Under the pieces are notes generated by a model, which searched no databases, was not told where the DNA came from, and saw only the letters and a program-made list of their open reading frames with translations. DNA of 64,000 nt, from assembly GCF_000484635.1 (NCBI RefSeq), contig NZ_AXVM01000007.1, positions 1 to 64,000 of the forward strand, written 5' to 3'. Positions 1-6,834 of the stretch are shown here, in pieces (positions within the stretch are counted from its first letter, which is position 1; every line of letters begins with the position of its first letter). Made by a program: the position numbers and the translations under genes. This DNA is from Comamonas badia DSM 17552 (GTDB taxonomy: Bacteria; Pseudomonadota; Gammaproteobacteria; Burkholderiales; Burkholderiaceae_C).

Positions 1-734
1 GGGCCCTTGAGGCCCCGCACCTCGGGGAAGGCGTTTTCTTCGGGGCAGAAGACTTCGTCCAGCACGATTTCGCCGGTGATCGATGCGCGCAGACCCACCT
101 TGCCGTGGATGGCGGGGGCCGTGAGGCCCTTCCAGCCCTTTTCGAGCACGAAGCCGCGAATGGCGCCTTCATCGTCCTTGGCCCAGACGACGAAGACGTC
201 GGCAATCGGGCTGTTGGAGATCCACATCTTGCTGCCCGAGAGCGAATAGCCGCCGGGCACCTTCTTGGCGCGGGTGATCATGCTGCCGGGGTCCGAGCCG
301 TGGTTGGGCTCGGTCAGGCCAAAGCAGCCGATCCATTCGCCGCTGGCCAGCTTGGGCAGGTATTTCTGCTTGGTGGCCTCGTTGCCGAAGGCGTTGATGG
401 GCACCATCACCAGCGAGGACTGCACGCTCATCATGGAGCGGTAGCCCGAATCAACCCGCTCGACTTCGCGCGCGATCAGGCCGTAGCTGACGTAGTTCAG
501 GCCCGCGCCGCCGTATTGCTCGGGGATGGTGGGGCCGAGCAGGCCCAGCTCGCCCATTTCGCGGAAGATGGCCGGGTCGGTCTTCTCGTGGCGAAAGGCT
601 TCCTGCACGCGCGGCAGCAGTTTGTCCTGGCAGTAGGCGCGGGCGGCGTCCTGCACGGCGCGCTCGTCGGCTGTGAGCTGGTCGTGCAGGGCAAACGGGT
701 CTTGCCAGCTGAAGGGGGTCTTGGGCTTGGACAT
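1..734 (-). CDS. gcdH: Glutaryl-CoA dehydrogenase, C-terminus beyond the window
   Basis: An acyl-CoA dehydrogenase family flavoprotein that oxidatively decarboxylates glutaryl-CoA to crotonyl-CoA. About 244 N-terminal residues are present and the gene runs off the left edge. Visible features are the family N-terminus ([20 protein letters not shown]), the helical N-domain with [21 protein letters not shown], and the FAD-binding stretch [16 protein letters not shown]. These are more typical of GcdH than of short-chain acyl-CoA dehydrogenases. The ATG at 734 is preceded by GGAG with a 5-nt spacer. It is transcribed away from the sigma-54 regulator at 1051. Its presence beside a lactone/semialdehyde oxidation operon fits a pathway ending in glutaryl-CoA, but no shared promoter is visible. 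The family call is firm; the exact substrate is inferred from sequence resemblance. Confidence 0.88.
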   Translation of the reverse strand, partial: MSKPKTPFSWQDPFALHDQLTADERAVQDAARAYCQDKLLPRVQEAFRHEKTDPAIFREMGELGLLGPTIPEQYGGAGLNYVSYGLIAREVERVDSGYRSMMSVQSSLVMVPINAFGNEATKQKYLPKLASGEWIGCFGLTEPNHGSDPGSMITRAKKVPGGYSLSGSKMWISNSPIADVFVVWAKDDEGAIRGFVLEKGWKGLTAPAIHGKVGLRASITGEIVLDEVFCPEENAFPEVRGLKG

Positions 735-764
735 GGGTACTCCGGTGGGGTGGAAAAGGGAAGA

Positions 765-780
765 CTCGCTCGTGAGCGAG
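765..780. promoter_or_regulatory. Perfect 7-bp dyad upstream of gcdH
   Basis: CTCGCTC-GT-GAGCGAG is a perfect inverted repeat 31 nt upstream of the gcdH start codon. Its place in the leader fits an operator, or a small hairpin in the mRNA. The cognate protein is unknown. Confidence 0.35.
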
Positions 781-941
781 CCGCCTTGAACCTGCAGGAT
801 CAAGCACTTTGCATGCCATGCAGATTCAGGAGAAACGGCCGATGGCTGTCCGCCAGTTGCAAGCGCTTCTTCGTGGGCATTGACTGTCGTGGGGGGTGAC
901 CGTTTTCCGGTACGAACGTCCGCTTTCGTGCCCGATTCTCG

Positions 942-964
942 GGACACGCCCAAGGGTTTTGTCC
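942..964. promoter_or_regulatory. GGACA / TGTCC half-sites upstream of the regulator gene
   Basis: GGACA (942-946) and TTTTGTCC (957-964) lie just upstream of the FNR box and promoter of the sigma-54 regulator gene. The octamer TTTTGTCC is also present, inverted (GGACAAAA), at 5669-5676 between the two sigma-54 promoters. The simplest reading is an autoregulatory binding site for the regulator encoded at 1051. Confidence 0.45.
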
Positions 965-967
965 GGT

Positions 968-996
968 TTGATCCAGATCAAGGAACTGTGTCTAAT
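968..996 (+). promoter_or_regulatory. FNR/Anr box overlapping a sigma-70-like -35
   Basis: TTGATCCAGATCAA (968-981) is a perfect match to the FNR/Anr consensus TTGAT-N4-ATCAA. Its left half, TTGATC (968-973), is also a fair -35, with TCTAAT (991-996) 17 bp further on as -10. This places the box over the -35, a geometry expected for FNR repression rather than class II activation. The promoter would drive the regulator gene at 1051. The box is directly visible; the direction of control is inferred. Confidence 0.6.
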
Positions 997-1050
997 AGGT
1001 GACTCGATCCACCATGCACCGATCACGCCAGCCTGTATCAAACGAGGAAG

Positions 1051-3012
1051 ATGATGCCGTCGCCCAAGACTCCTTACCTCGGGTTCGAAAAGAACCCGCG
1101 GGGAGTGAAGACGCTGTGGGAGCGCTTCAATTCCGGCCTCATCGATCCGGAGACGCCCCGCAATGCCTACGAAACCCTGCTGCTGCAGGAGTGGCAGCGC
1201 TGCTCGGCCATCGGCGTGGACGTGGCGATGACGGTGGCGCGCAAGCTCAATGAAGAAGAGCTGCGCCAGCGTGCGGCGTCCAACCGCCTGCTGGTCGAAT
1301 CCGCCGTGCCCGTCATCCAGGACGTGGGCCGCTTCATCGATTTCGTCCCTGGCATCATCACCCTGACCGAACACACGGGCTGCATCCTGCATGTGGCGGG
1401 ACAGGCGCACCTCAAGGACGTGGCCGCGCAGCGCTCGGGCATCGTCTCGGGCTCGCTCTGGGGCGAGAAGAGCGCCGGCAACAACGGCATGGGTACGGTG
1501 CTGACGACGCTGCAGCCCGCGCATGTGCTGGCTTCGGAGCATTTTTGCGAAGGCTGGCAGGCCTGGTCGTGCGCGGCGGCGCCGATTTTTGATTTCGACG
1601 GCCGCTCTGTCATCGGCGTGGTCAACTTCACCACCACCGAGTCGCTGCAGCGTGAGCAGGGCCTGGCGCTGTGCGTGTCCATGGCCAAATCGATCTCGGC
1701 GCACATGGCGCTGCACCGCGCCTTCGAGCGCAATTACCTGACCGTGGCCTTCGGCGAGGCCACGCGCCGCTACCCGAATGATGACCTTCTGGCCCTTGAT
1801 CGCGCCGGAAATGTCGCTCTGCACACCCTCTCCGAGCGGATGCGCCGCACCGTCGAAGACTGGCAAGACGAAAGGGCGCGCCCCGCCGTCAAGGAATCGG
1901 TCAACGTCGTCACGCCCGAGACCGGCGAGGTGATCGGCAAAATTCTGCTGCTGACCCGGCCGGCCGGGTACGAGAAGGTGTTTCAGGCTGCCGTCCCTGT
2001 CCAGCCCTTGAGGGATGCGGTTCAGACCGCCTGCGAGTTCGGCAAATTCACCACCTGCGATCCGGATACCTGCCGCATGCTGGGTGAGCTTGAGCGTGTC
2101 GCGGCCAAGGATGTCAACATTCTGCTGCATGGCGAGACCGGCACCGGCAAGGATTTGATTGCCCGGCATATCCATGCCCGCAGCACGCGCCGGGGCGAGC
2201 CCTACCTGGCCGTCAACTGCGGCGCGATCAGCGCGGAACTCGTGGAGAGCACCCTGTTCGGCTACGTGCGCGGTGCGTTCTCCGGGGCCGATCCGCGCGG
2301 CCGGGCCGGGTACTTCGAATCCGCCGCTGGCGGCACCCTGTTTCTCGATGAAATCGGCGAGTTGCCGCTGGCCATGCAGGCTGCGCTGCTGCGCGTGCTG
2401 GAGGATGGCAGCTTCAGCCGCGTGGGCTCGACCCAGACCCTGCAGGCGCGCTGCCGCATCGTCGCGGCGACGCACCGCAATCTGGAGGCGCTGATCAGCC
2501 GCGGGCAATTCCGCCAGGATCTGTATTACCGCCTGAACATTTTCCAGAAGACCATCAAGCCCCTGCGCGAGCGCCCGGACGACATCCCCTTGCTGATCGA
2601 AAAATTCATCGGCGCAACCTGCCAGAAGCACGACCTGCAGCCCAACAGGTTCACGCTGGAGGCGCTCAAGACGCTGCAGTCCTACGCCTGGCCCGGCAAC
2701 GCGCGCGAACTGCGCAACGTGGTGGAGGCGGCGATGCTGCACACCGACGACGGACCCATGGGAACGGAGTCACTCCCGCCCGAATTGCGCACCCGGCCCG
2801 ATGCGGCGGCGCCCGCACCGTCTCCCGCAAGCGCCGGCCTGGGCGAGGCCACGCGCGAGTACGAGCGGCAATTGATCATCGGCATGCTGCAGAAGTACCG
2901 CAAGATCAACCATGTGGCCAAGGCGCTGGGCATTGCGCGCTCCACGCTTTACCGGAAATTTGCCGAACTCGATATTGACCAAAGCCTGTTCACGGGAGCC
3001 GACGCGCAATAG
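1051..3012 (+). CDS. AcoR-like sigma-54-dependent transcriptional activator
   Basis: A 653-residue enhancer-binding protein of the AcoR/MimR type. The N-terminal 300 or so residues form a GAF-like sensory region. The AAA+ domain has Walker A GETGTGKD near residue 361, a sigma-54-contact loop reading GAFSGA (canonical GAFTGA) near 408, and Walker B GGTLFLDEIGEL near 428. A Fis-type helix-turn-helix ends the protein (KINHVAKALGIARSTLYRKF). It probably activates the two divergent operons whose sigma-54 promoters lie at 5550-5566 and 5778-5794; the inducer is unknown but may be a ketone or alcohol. It converges on the hydrolase gene at 3061. The ATG at 1051 was chosen over the adjacent ATG at 1054; the two are not separable by eye. 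Confidence 0.88.
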   Translation: MMPSPKTPYLGFEKNPRGVKTLWERFNSGLIDPETPRNAYETLLLQEWQRCSAIGVDVAMTVARKLNEEELRQRAASNRLLVESAVPVIQDVGRFIDFVPGIITLTEHTGCILHVAGQAHLKDVAAQRSGIVSGSLWGEKSAGNNGMGTVLTTLQPAHVLASEHFCEGWQAWSCAAAPIFDFDGRSVIGVVNFTTTESLQREQGLALCVSMAKSISAHMALHRAFERNYLTVAFGEATRRYPNDDLLALDRAGNVALHTLSERMRRTVEDWQDERARPAVKESVNVVTPETGEVIGKILLLTRPAGYEKVFQAAVPVQPLRDAVQTACEFGKFTTCDPDTCRMLGELERVAAKDVNILLHGETGTGKDLIARHIHARSTRRGEPYLAVNCGAISAELVESTLFGYVRGAFSGADPRGRAGYFESAAGGTLFLDEIGELPLAMQAALLRVLEDGSFSRVGSTQTLQARCRIVAATHRNLEALISRGQFRQDLYYRLNIFQKTIKPLRERPDDIPLLIEKFIGATCQKHDLQPNRFTLEALKTLQSYAWPGNARELRNVVEAAMLHTDDGPMGTESLPPELRTRPDAAAPAPSPASAGLGEATREYERQLIIGMLQKYRKINHVAKALGIARSTLYRKFAELDIDQSLFTGADAQ

Positions 3013-3060
3013 CGCGCGCCCAAAAGCGCTCTCTTGCCCGCGGGCGATGGCGACCCTGGT

Positions 3061-3876
3061 TCAAGGCGACGCTGAACCAAAGTGCTCGTCGAGCAGCGAC
3101 AGGATGGCGGTGGTCTGGTCCGTCATCACCCAATGGCTTGCGCTCTTCAATTCGACGTACCGGGCGCCCCGGATGCGTTCGGCCAGCATGCGGCCGTTCT
3201 CCGGTGGAATCAGTGCGTCCTCGTCGCCATGCACGACCAAGGTGGGCGCGGCAATGGCGCCGAGATGGTGCCAGCCTGACCAGCCCATCAGACCGTACAG
3301 CTGCGCCGCATGATCGCGCGGATCACACGGTGTCGCCAGGCGCACGGCATGATCGGCCGCAATCACGTCCGCAGGCGTCGCCGCGGCATAGACATGCGGG
3401 CGCATCAACGCCAGCGCTTCTGCCGGCGTGTTGCGATGCTTTGAAAACAATAGCTGCAGAACCTGCGACTGCGCCTTTACCGAGCCCATCGCACCGCCGT
3501 GCGTGGCCAGCAAGGCCAGCCGGCGCGTTTGGCCCGGATGGCTCAGCACGAATTGCTGCGCGATCATGCCACCCAGTGAAAACCCGACGACATCCACCGG
3601 CTCCGTCTCGCCCGCCGCGTCCAGGACGGCGGCCACGTCGTCGGCCATCGTCGGGATGCGGTGAACCAGCGCCCTGCGCACCTGCGTTCGGCCCACGCCG
3701 CGGTTGTCCAGCAGGATGACGCGCCGACGCGCGGCCAGCGCCGGGGCGATGCGAAACCACATCGCCGAACCGCACCCGAGGCCCATCACCAGCACCAGCG
3801 CGGGCCGTCCGTGACCCAGCGCTTGCCACCAGATGCGTTCGCCCGTGCCGCGCTCGACCCAGCCGGTGTCCGTCAT
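3061..3876 (-). CDS. Alpha/beta hydrolase
   Basis: A 271-residue alpha/beta-fold hydrolase. Visible elements are the oxyanion region VMGLGCGSAMW, the nucleophile elbow GFSLGG, an acid in VHGDEDALIPP and a late His in SASHWVM. There is no signal peptide, so it should be cytosolic. Its ATG overlaps the stop of the PHA-synthase-like gene (ATGA at 3873-3876), making it the last gene of the leftward operon phaE-like, phaC-like, hydrolase. In this setting it could hydrolyse an ester, a lactone or a polyester oligomer; the substrate is not readable from sequence. Its last codons contain a 13-nt match to the end of the palindromic element at 12868-13030. A 14-nt stretch at 3444-3457 equals part of the intergenic repeat at 23409-23422. 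Confidence 0.85.
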   Translation of the reverse strand: MTDTGWVERGTGERIWWQALGHGRPALVLVMGLGCGSAMWFRIAPALAARRRVILLDNRGVGRTQVRRALVHRIPTMADDVAAVLDAAGETEPVDVVGFSLGGMIAQQFVLSHPGQTRRLALLATHGGAMGSVKAQSQVLQLLFSKHRNTPAEALALMRPHVYAAATPADVIAADHAVRLATPCDPRDHAAQLYGLMGWSGWHHLGAIAAPTLVVHGDEDALIPPENGRMLAERIRGARYVELKSASHWVMTDQTTAILSLLDEHFGSASP

Positions 3877-4943
3877 ACCGAGCGCGGCGCCAGCCAGTGC
3901 ACCAGGGCCGGCCACATCCGCGTCAAGGCGCCGCGGCCCGTGACGAGACCGACATGCCCGCCTTTGATGATGATTTCCTCCTTGTCGCGGCTGCCCACGA
4001 GGAGATCCAGCAAGGGGCGCGAAGCGGCGTACGGCACGATGTGGTCCTCGCGCGCGACCAGATGAAGCGCCGATGCGTTGATGCGGCTCGGCTTGGCGTG
4101 CAGCCCGCCTATCGTCCACGTGCCCTGCACCAGCCGATTGGTGCGCAGGAAATCACGCACCAGCTCGCGGAATACGCCGCCCGCCATCGGTATGTTGTCC
4201 ATCTCCCACTTTCCCATGTGCAGGTTCGAGCGCACGGCCTCGGCCTGCCCGACCTGGTTGAGCAGCTGCAGCGCACCAGCGGTCTTGCCGAATGGGCGCA
4301 GGGCCCGCATGGCGGTCTGCATCCATTCGGCCGGGACGTTGCCGTATTGCTGCAGCAGCCCCTCTTCATCAAAATGCGGACCCATCCACGCCTTGAATGA
4401 AGCCAATCCGTCGCTGTCGACGGGTGTGGCGATGCAAACCAGGTTCTTCAGCGCGGTGTGCTCGTGCAGCGAGGCGTACAGCACCGACAGCAGTCCGCCG
4501 AGGCAGTAACCCACCACCGAGAGATCGCGCTCTCCCGAGTGTTCGAGCACGCGCGCGATGCACGCCGGCAGCTTGTCGAGCACATGGTCGGCCAGCGTGA
4601 GCGACGCGTGCTCGCGCCGCGGACGCCCCCACTCCACCATGTAGACGTCGAAGCCGGCATCGAGCAGGAACTCGACCATGCTCTGGCCCGGCATCAGGTC
4701 GAGAACGGTGGGCTGGTTGATGATCGACGACACCATCAGCAATGGCACGCGGTACACGGAGTCGGTGCGGGCGCGGAAGTGGACCAGCTGGAGCGTGCCG
4801 TGCGTCATGAGCACGGACTTCGGACTGCGGCCCAGGGGGGCTGCCAGCGCATCGATCTCGGTGCCGACGTTGCCGAAGGATTCGAGCGCGCGCGCGGTGG
4901 CCCCGGCGTTGAGGCGCAGGGTGCGGATGCTGGTGCGTGCCAT
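3873..4943 (-). CDS. phaC: Class III poly(3-hydroxyalkanoate) synthase-like protein
   Basis: A 356-residue PhaC family protein whose length matches class III catalytic subunits. The lipase-like box is GYCLGG with Cys147. Asp300 (in AREDHIVP) and His330 (in GGHVGLV) complete the triad, almost at the class III reference positions (Cys149, Asp302, His331 in Allochromatium). Class III enzymes polymerise hydroxyacyl-CoA together with PhaE. Here a short PhaE-like gene lies 7 nt upstream and an alpha/beta hydrolase overlaps downstream. The operon has its own sigma-54 promoter facing the Baeyer-Villiger operon. No phaA or phaB is nearby, so this need not be the main storage synthase. It might polymerise or transfer hydroxyacyl groups derived from lactones. 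The family is firm; the role is inferred. Confidence 0.82.
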   Translation of the reverse strand: MARTSIRTLRLNAGATARALESFGNVGTEIDALAAPLGRSPKSVLMTHGTLQLVHFRARTDSVYRVPLLMVSSIINQPTVLDLMPGQSMVEFLLDAGFDVYMVEWGRPRREHASLTLADHVLDKLPACIARVLEHSGERDLSVVGYCLGGLLSVLYASLHEHTALKNLVCIATPVDSDGLASFKAWMGPHFDEEGLLQQYGNVPAEWMQTAMRALRPFGKTAGALQLLNQVGQAEAVRSNLHMGKWEMDNIPMAGGVFRELVRDFLRTNRLVQGTWTIGGLHAKPSRINASALHLVAREDHIVPYAASRPLLDLLVGSRDKEEIIIKGGHVGLVTGRGALTRMWPALVHWLAPRSV

Positions 4944-4950
4944 GGGGCGC

Positions 4951-5463
4951 TTACCGATCGGTGCGCCGTGCGCTGGAACGCGCAGGACGCACTGGCTGGG
5001 GTGCGGGTGCGTTTGCCTTTCTGACGGGCTTTGGTGGAGACTCCGCGTGCGGCGCCGGCGCTTGCGGCGGCTTTCGGTCGCGCTTGGCACGGGGCAGCGC
5101 CGCGCCGGGCACGCCCTGCGCGGCGAGTGCGTCACGCAGCCGGTAGAGCGCGGCGGCGACCGAGGCGAGCCCATCCTCGACCCGGCCCAGGCGCTCGTCG
5201 AGCATCTCCAGGTCGGTGCGCGACGGCAGGTTGGCCAGGCCCAATCCGGCCTGCGCCGCCTCGACGTACAGCCGGTGCAGGATGCGCCCCTCGTCCACCT
5301 GGCGCGCCAGCGTCGGACCCACGCGTTCGTCCCGCATCCACTGGGTGACGACCTCGCTCCATGCGCCTTCGCCCTTGGCCACCCATTCACGCCAGACGGC
5401 GATCAAACTGGGCGGCAAGGGCGCGGACTGCGGATCGGAGGGACCAGGTTTGGAATCACTCAT
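4951..5463 (-). CDS. Short PhaE-like PHA synthase subunit
   Basis: A 170-residue protein. Residues 10-110 are mostly helical (WREWVAKGEGAWSEVVTQWM, RQVDEGRILHRLYVEAAQA) and resemble PhaE or phasin-like subunits. The C-terminal 60 residues are rich in Pro, Ala, Lys and Arg and are probably disordered. Typical PhaE proteins are about twice as long, so this is a reduced form. The identification rests largely on its position directly before the class III synthase-like gene (7-nt gap). The ATG at 5463 was chosen over an in-frame start 21 nt upstream because only the later one fits the usual length. It is the first gene after the leftward sigma-54 promoter. Confidence 0.62.
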   Translation of the reverse strand: MSDSKPGPSDPQSAPLPPSLIAVWREWVAKGEGAWSEVVTQWMRDERVGPTLARQVDEGRILHRLYVEAAQAGLGLANLPSRTDLEMLDERLGRVEDGLASVAAALYRLRDALAAQGVPGAALPRAKRDRKPPQAPAPHAESPPKPVRKANAPAPQPVRPARSSARRTDR

Positions 5464-5549
5464 GGTGGCTCGATGGCTGTTCAAGGCGCATCGCGTACTG
5501 AGATCGGCTCAGTGCCGGGTTTGCATCGTAGTGCATTCGACGGAACGGG

Positions 5550-5566
5550 TGCAAGCACCGTGCCGA
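5550..5566 (-). promoter_or_regulatory. Sigma-54 promoter of the leftward operon
   Basis: On the minus strand the sequence reads CGGCACG-GTGC-TTGCA, one mismatch from the sigma-54 consensus TGGCACG-N4-TTGCA, with GG-N10-GC spacing. It lies 87 nt upstream of the phaE-like ATG. The AcoR-like regulator at 1051 is the obvious partner. Confidence 0.72.
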
Positions 5567-5650
5567 CGGTGAGCGCACGCGCCACGCGTGCCCGAATCAC
5601 CCAGTTTCCGCCCCGTGCCGCTGCGGCGGTCGGGCTGATTGCCCCAGCCC

Positions 5651-5705
5651 TTTTGTCGCGGCCCGGGAGGACAAAACTGTCCGACCCCCTGGCTTGATTC
5701 GGACA
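5651..5705. promoter_or_regulatory. Candidate activator-binding region between sigma-54 promoters
   Basis: Several linked dyads are visible: TTTTGTC (5651-5657) with GACAAAA (5670-5676), GGACA-AAAC-TGTCC (5669-5682), and TGTCCGA (5678-5684) with TCGGACA (5699-5705). The cluster lies about 75-135 nt from each -24/-12 element, the usual distance for enhancer sites of sigma-54 activators. Shared half-sites upstream of the regulator gene support its assignment. Confidence 0.6.
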
Positions 5706-5777
5706 TTTCACGCGCGACGACTCGGTTCAGGCGGCGAAAACCCATGGGTAAACCCGAGGGTTGATCGTCGCTTGGGA

Positions 5778-5794
5778 TTGGCACGGTTTCTGCC
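5778..5794 (+). promoter_or_regulatory. Sigma-54 promoter of the BVMO operon
   Basis: TTGGCACG-GTTT-CTGC has the invariant GG (-24) and GC (-12) separated by 10 nt and one mismatch in the -12 block. It lies about 97 nt upstream of the SMP-30 gene, the first gene of the rightward operon. Confidence 0.7.
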
Positions 5795-5890
5795 CTTCTC
5801 TTGGCAGCGCCGGGCAGTCCTGAGTTCCCCGACCCGCTTGGCGCGTTGCGGGCTTTGCCCGCCCACCCCGACTACATGGAGACCGAGGAA

Positions 5891-6790
5891 ATGACGAAAC
5901 GAGACATCAAGGTTGTGACGGATGGCCTGACCTATCTGGAAGGCCCGCGCTGGCATCAGGGCGCGCTATGGTTTGTGGATTTCTACACCTACGGGGTGTA
6001 CCGCGTGAACCCGGATGGTTCGGCGGAGAAGGTGGCGCATGTGGAGCAGCAGCCATCCGGCCTGGGCTGGCTGCCGGACGGCCGCATGCTGGTGGTCTCG
6101 ATGAAGGACCGCAAGGTGCTGCGCCAGGAGAAGGACGGCAGTCTGGTGGTGCACGCGGACATCTGGGACCAGTGCGCCGGCCATGCGAACGACATGGTGG
6201 TCGCTCCCAGCGGCAACGCCTACGTGGGCAACTTCGGCTACGACCTGATGGGCGGCGCGCCGCACAAGAACACCACGCTGGTGCTGGTGCGCCCGGACGG
6301 CAGCTCGCAGGTGGTCGCCGACGGGCTGGCGTTTCCCAACGGCATGGTCGTCACGCCGGACCAGAAGCGGCTCATCGTCAACGAGCTGTTCGGCAACCGC
6401 ATCTCGCAGTTCGACATCAAGGCCGACGGCACGCTGGGGCCGCGGCGCGACTTCGCCAACTATGGCGAGCTCGGCGACGAGGGCGACGTCGGCAAGCGCA
6501 TCGAGCGCGCGACGATTCTGCCGGACGGCCTGGCGCTGGATGCCGAAGGCGCGGTCTGGTTTGCCGACACCATCCACCAGCGCGCGGTGCGCATGGCCGA
6601 GGGCGGAAAGATCCTCGACGAAGTCCACACCGCACCCGACGGCATCTTCGCCGTCGGCCTGGGCGGCGCCGACGGCAAGACGCTCTTCATGTGCGCGGCG
6701 CCCGACTGGGACGAAGCCAAGCGCACCGTAGCGCGCGAGGGCCGCATGCTGGCCACCACGGTCGCCGTGGGCCATGCCGGAACCCCTTGA
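5891..6790 (+). CDS. SMP-30/gluconolactonase family lactonase
   Basis: A 299-residue six-bladed beta-propeller protein of the SMP-30/LRE family. These enzymes use a single divalent metal to hydrolyse lactones. Metal-ligand type residues are visible in TYLEGPRWH (Glu near 16), GHANDMVV (Asn), FPNGMVV and LPDGLALD (Asp). The ATG at 5891 was chosen because GAGG lies 4-6 nt before it; the ATG at 5876 has no ribosome-binding site. It is the first gene after the sigma-54 promoter and lies directly upstream of the Baeyer-Villiger monooxygenase gene. This makes it the likely enzyme that opens the lactone or ester made by the BVMO. The exact substrate is unproven. Confidence 0.83.
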   Translation: MTKRDIKVVTDGLTYLEGPRWHQGALWFVDFYTYGVYRVNPDGSAEKVAHVEQQPSGLGWLPDGRMLVVSMKDRKVLRQEKDGSLVVHADIWDQCAGHANDMVVAPSGNAYVGNFGYDLMGGAPHKNTTLVLVRPDGSSQVVADGLAFPNGMVVTPDQKRLIVNELFGNRISQFDIKADGTLGPRRDFANYGELGDEGDVGKRIERATILPDGLALDAEGAVWFADTIHQRAVRMAEGGKILDEVHTAPDGIFAVGLGGADGKTLFMCAAPDWDEAKRTVAREGRMLATTVAVGHAGTP

Positions 6791-6834
6791 TCAAGCCCGG
6801 CCGGATTTTCAACCCTCTTTTTCAGGATTCCATC

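Larger units (their letters stand above)
735..1050. other. Divergent intergenic region gcdH / sigma-54 regulator
   Basis: A 316-nt non-coding gap between two divergent genes. From left to right it holds a perfect 16-bp dyad near gcdH (765-780), GGACA and TTTTGTCC half-sites (942-964), a perfect FNR/Anr box (968-981) and a -10-like TCTAAT (991-996). No credible small gene is seen in it. Confidence 0.7.
5464..5890. other. Divergent operon control region
   Basis: A 427-nt gap between the leftward PHA-synthase-like operon and the rightward BVMO operon. It contains one sigma-54 promoter for each direction and a group of GGACA/TGTCC half-sites between them. No credible coding region is seen inside it. 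Confidence 0.75.

Noticed and set aside
826-2742. Long open frame on the minus strand opposite the sigma-54 regulator
   Set aside because: Antisense shadow of a GC-rich gene. Composition is Arg/Gln/His/Ala-rich with no domain, while the plus-strand frame has a full AAA+ protein.
6787-6794. TTGATCAA upstream of the BVMO gene considered as an FNR site
   Set aside because: The two half-sites lack the 4-bp spacer of TTGAT-N4-ATCAA.
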